Below are positions 63,164 through 64,000 of a stretch of DNA of 64,000 bases, piece by piece. A program made the translations under genes and the position numbers. Position 1 is the stretch's first letter; each line of letters starts with the position of its first letter. Where the stretch lies: positions 186,001-250,000 of the forward strand of contig JADJBW010000002.1 in the NCBI GenBank assembly GCA_016703525.1, written 5' to 3'. The DNA is from Actinomycetota bacterium (GTDB taxonomy: Bacteria; Actinomycetota; Acidimicrobiia; Acidimicrobiales; Microtrichaceae). Under the pieces are notes generated by a model. That model saw only the letters and a list, made by a program, of their open reading frames with translations, had not been told where the DNA came from and did not search any database.

Positions 63164-63610
63164 TCACGACTCGAGGCGGGCGCGGAGCGCTGCGTTCTCC
63201 TCGTCGACCTCGGAGAGCCGGCGCGCGAGGGATCGCAGAAGGTTGGTCGCGAGGTGCGGCGAGTCCTCGAGCAGCGTCGAGAACGCTCGTCGGTCGACGA
63301 CCTGCACCGTCAGCTCGCTCTCGGCGACCACCGACGCGTTGCGCAAGTGCTCATCGAGCAACGCGAGCTCACCGAAGTGATCGCCCGGTCCGAGCTGCGC
63401 GATACCGACGCCGTCGCGCTCGACCGTTGCACGGCCCTGCATGATCACCACGAACTCGTGGCCGACCTCGCCTTGGCGCACCAGAGTTCGCCCCGCCGCC
63501 ACGTGCACCTCGTCGGCCATGCGGTCGATCTCGGCGAGTTCGTCGTCGGTGCAGTGCGCGAAGATCGAGAGCCCTCGCAGCGACGCCAGCAGGTCGGACT
63601 TCTTGCTCAC
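63164..63610 (-). CDS. Cyclic-nucleotide-binding domain protein
   Basis: This is a 148-residue protein consisting of one cNMP-binding (CAP-like effector) domain: LRGLSIFAHCTDDELAEIDRMADEVHVAAGRTLVRQGEVGHEFVVIMQG, GDHFGELALLDEHLRNASVVAE (phosphate-binding cassette with FGELALL) and a C-terminal helix LLRSLARRLSEVDEENAALRARLES. No DNA-binding domain is present, so it is not a full Crp regulator; it probably acts as a sensor that binds a partner. The C-terminal heptads could dimerise. It is divergent from the SDR at 63659 with a 48-bp gap. Confidence 0.88.
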   Translation of the reverse strand: MSKKSDLLASLRGLSIFAHCTDDELAEIDRMADEVHVAAGRTLVRQGEVGHEFVVIMQGRATVERDGVGIAQLGPGDHFGELALLDEHLRNASVVAESELTVQVVDRRAFSTLLEDSPHLATNLLRSLARRLSEVDEENAALRARLES

Positions 63611-63658
63611 GGGCCGCAGCCTACTTCTGCGGACCTTCGGCGGGTCGAGAGACGGGCA

Positions 63659-64000
63659 TGACCGTCGCGCCGGGCGACGTGCCCGGAGCCGAGGTCGGTG
63701 GTGCGGCCGGTGGAGCGCCAGGGGCGGGGACGCGTCGCCGTCGAGTTCTTGTGAGCGGTGGCGCCTCGGGCATCGGCGAGGCCGTCGTGCGTCGGTTGCG
63801 GGCGGCGGGCGACGAGGTGGTGATCGTCGATCGCAACGCCGAGGGCGGCGCCCGAGTTGCGGCCGACACGGGCGCGACCATGATTGTGGCGAACGTGGCG
63901 GCGTCGTCGGAGGTCGACGTCGCGGTCGCGCACGCCGTCGCCGTGATGGGTGGGATCGACGGCGTGGTCGCCTGCGCAGGTGTCGGTCTGTTGAAGCGGC
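63659..64000 (+). CDS. Short-chain dehydrogenase/reductase, 3' end cut by window edge
   Basis: This is the first 114 codons of an SDR. A Gly/Ala-rich extension of ~25 residues precedes RRRVLVSGGASGIGEAVVRRLRAAGDEVVIVDRNAEGG, in which SGGASGIG is the nucleotide-binding motif and the Asp of VIVDRN indicates NAD(H) preference. VANVAASSEVDVAVAHAV and IDGVVACAGVGLLKR (NAG-like block) follow, and the window then ends. The catalytic Ser-Tyr-Lys lies outside the window. The ATG at 63659 is the first in-frame start; a later GTG may be used. Confidence 0.82.

Overview
The window is about 64 kb of GC-rich DNA with short intergenic gaps, frequent GTG starts and many ATGA/GTGA stop-start overlaps. The gene content points to a high-GC actinobacterium, probably of the Acidimicrobiia (Ilumatobacter-like) type. 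Supporting genes are four F420-type luciferase-like oxidoreductases, a mycothiol-type DsbA-family protein, DUF2505, DUF455 and DUF2332 proteins, and many CaiB-type CoA-transferases and acyl-CoA enzymes. This lineage call is inference from gene content; no rRNA gene is present.

Layout. 0-6 kb: a truncated flippase-like membrane protein, an alpha/beta hydrolase, a MacB/LolD-like ABC exporter and a hot-dog thioesterase. 6-11 kb: a translationally coupled tldD-tldE-tldE operon and a SAF-domain (CpaB-like) protein. 11-18.7 kb: housekeeping and cofactor genes (map, an FmdB-type zinc-ribbon gene behind a CIRCE element, galU, moeA, moaA, moaC), a GlpR-like membrane protein, a bacterial translin and tRNA-Ala(CGC). 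18.8-25.5 kb: prepilin peptidase, RraB-like protein, acyl-CoA ligase with a hexanucleotide microsatellite, an SDR and two lipoproteins. 25.6-36 kb: a catabolic block (CoA-transferase, acyl-CoA ligase, LLM oxidoreductases, TetR regulator, acyl-CoA dehydrogenase). 36-47.5 kb: a surface locus with a Thr-rich collagen-like protein, DUF11-type secreted protein, two polytopic GT-C-like membrane proteins, a TPR lipoprotein and an acyltransferase. 47.5-58.8 kb: a second catabolic block (two CoA-transferases, MaoC-type hydratase pair, acyl-CoA dehydrogenase, HMG-CoA-synthase-like/OB-fold fusion, thiolase). 59-64 kb: K+ channel with TrkA domains, DUF2332 protein, two LLM oxidoreductases, a cNMP-binding protein and a truncated SDR.

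Two non-coding signals tie distant parts together. First, a 17-bp palindrome of the form TCTGACGNNCCGTCAGA lies upstream of six acyl-CoA-metabolism transcription units between 26 and 56 kb. It looks like the operator of a local TetR-type regulon, and a TetR gene lies at 32.4 kb. Second, two arrays of a 21-bp hairpin element, about 9 kb apart, carry the same element in opposite orientation. One array fills a convergent gene junction, and both look like a REP/BIME-type repeat family.

Nine genes have reading frames broken by single-base indels or one in-frame stop, although the protein families continue cleanly on both sides. At least one break is a lost base in a G homopolymer. The simplest explanation is residual long-read assembly error, so frame-disrupted genes are typed as pseudogenes here but described as probably intact in the organism.
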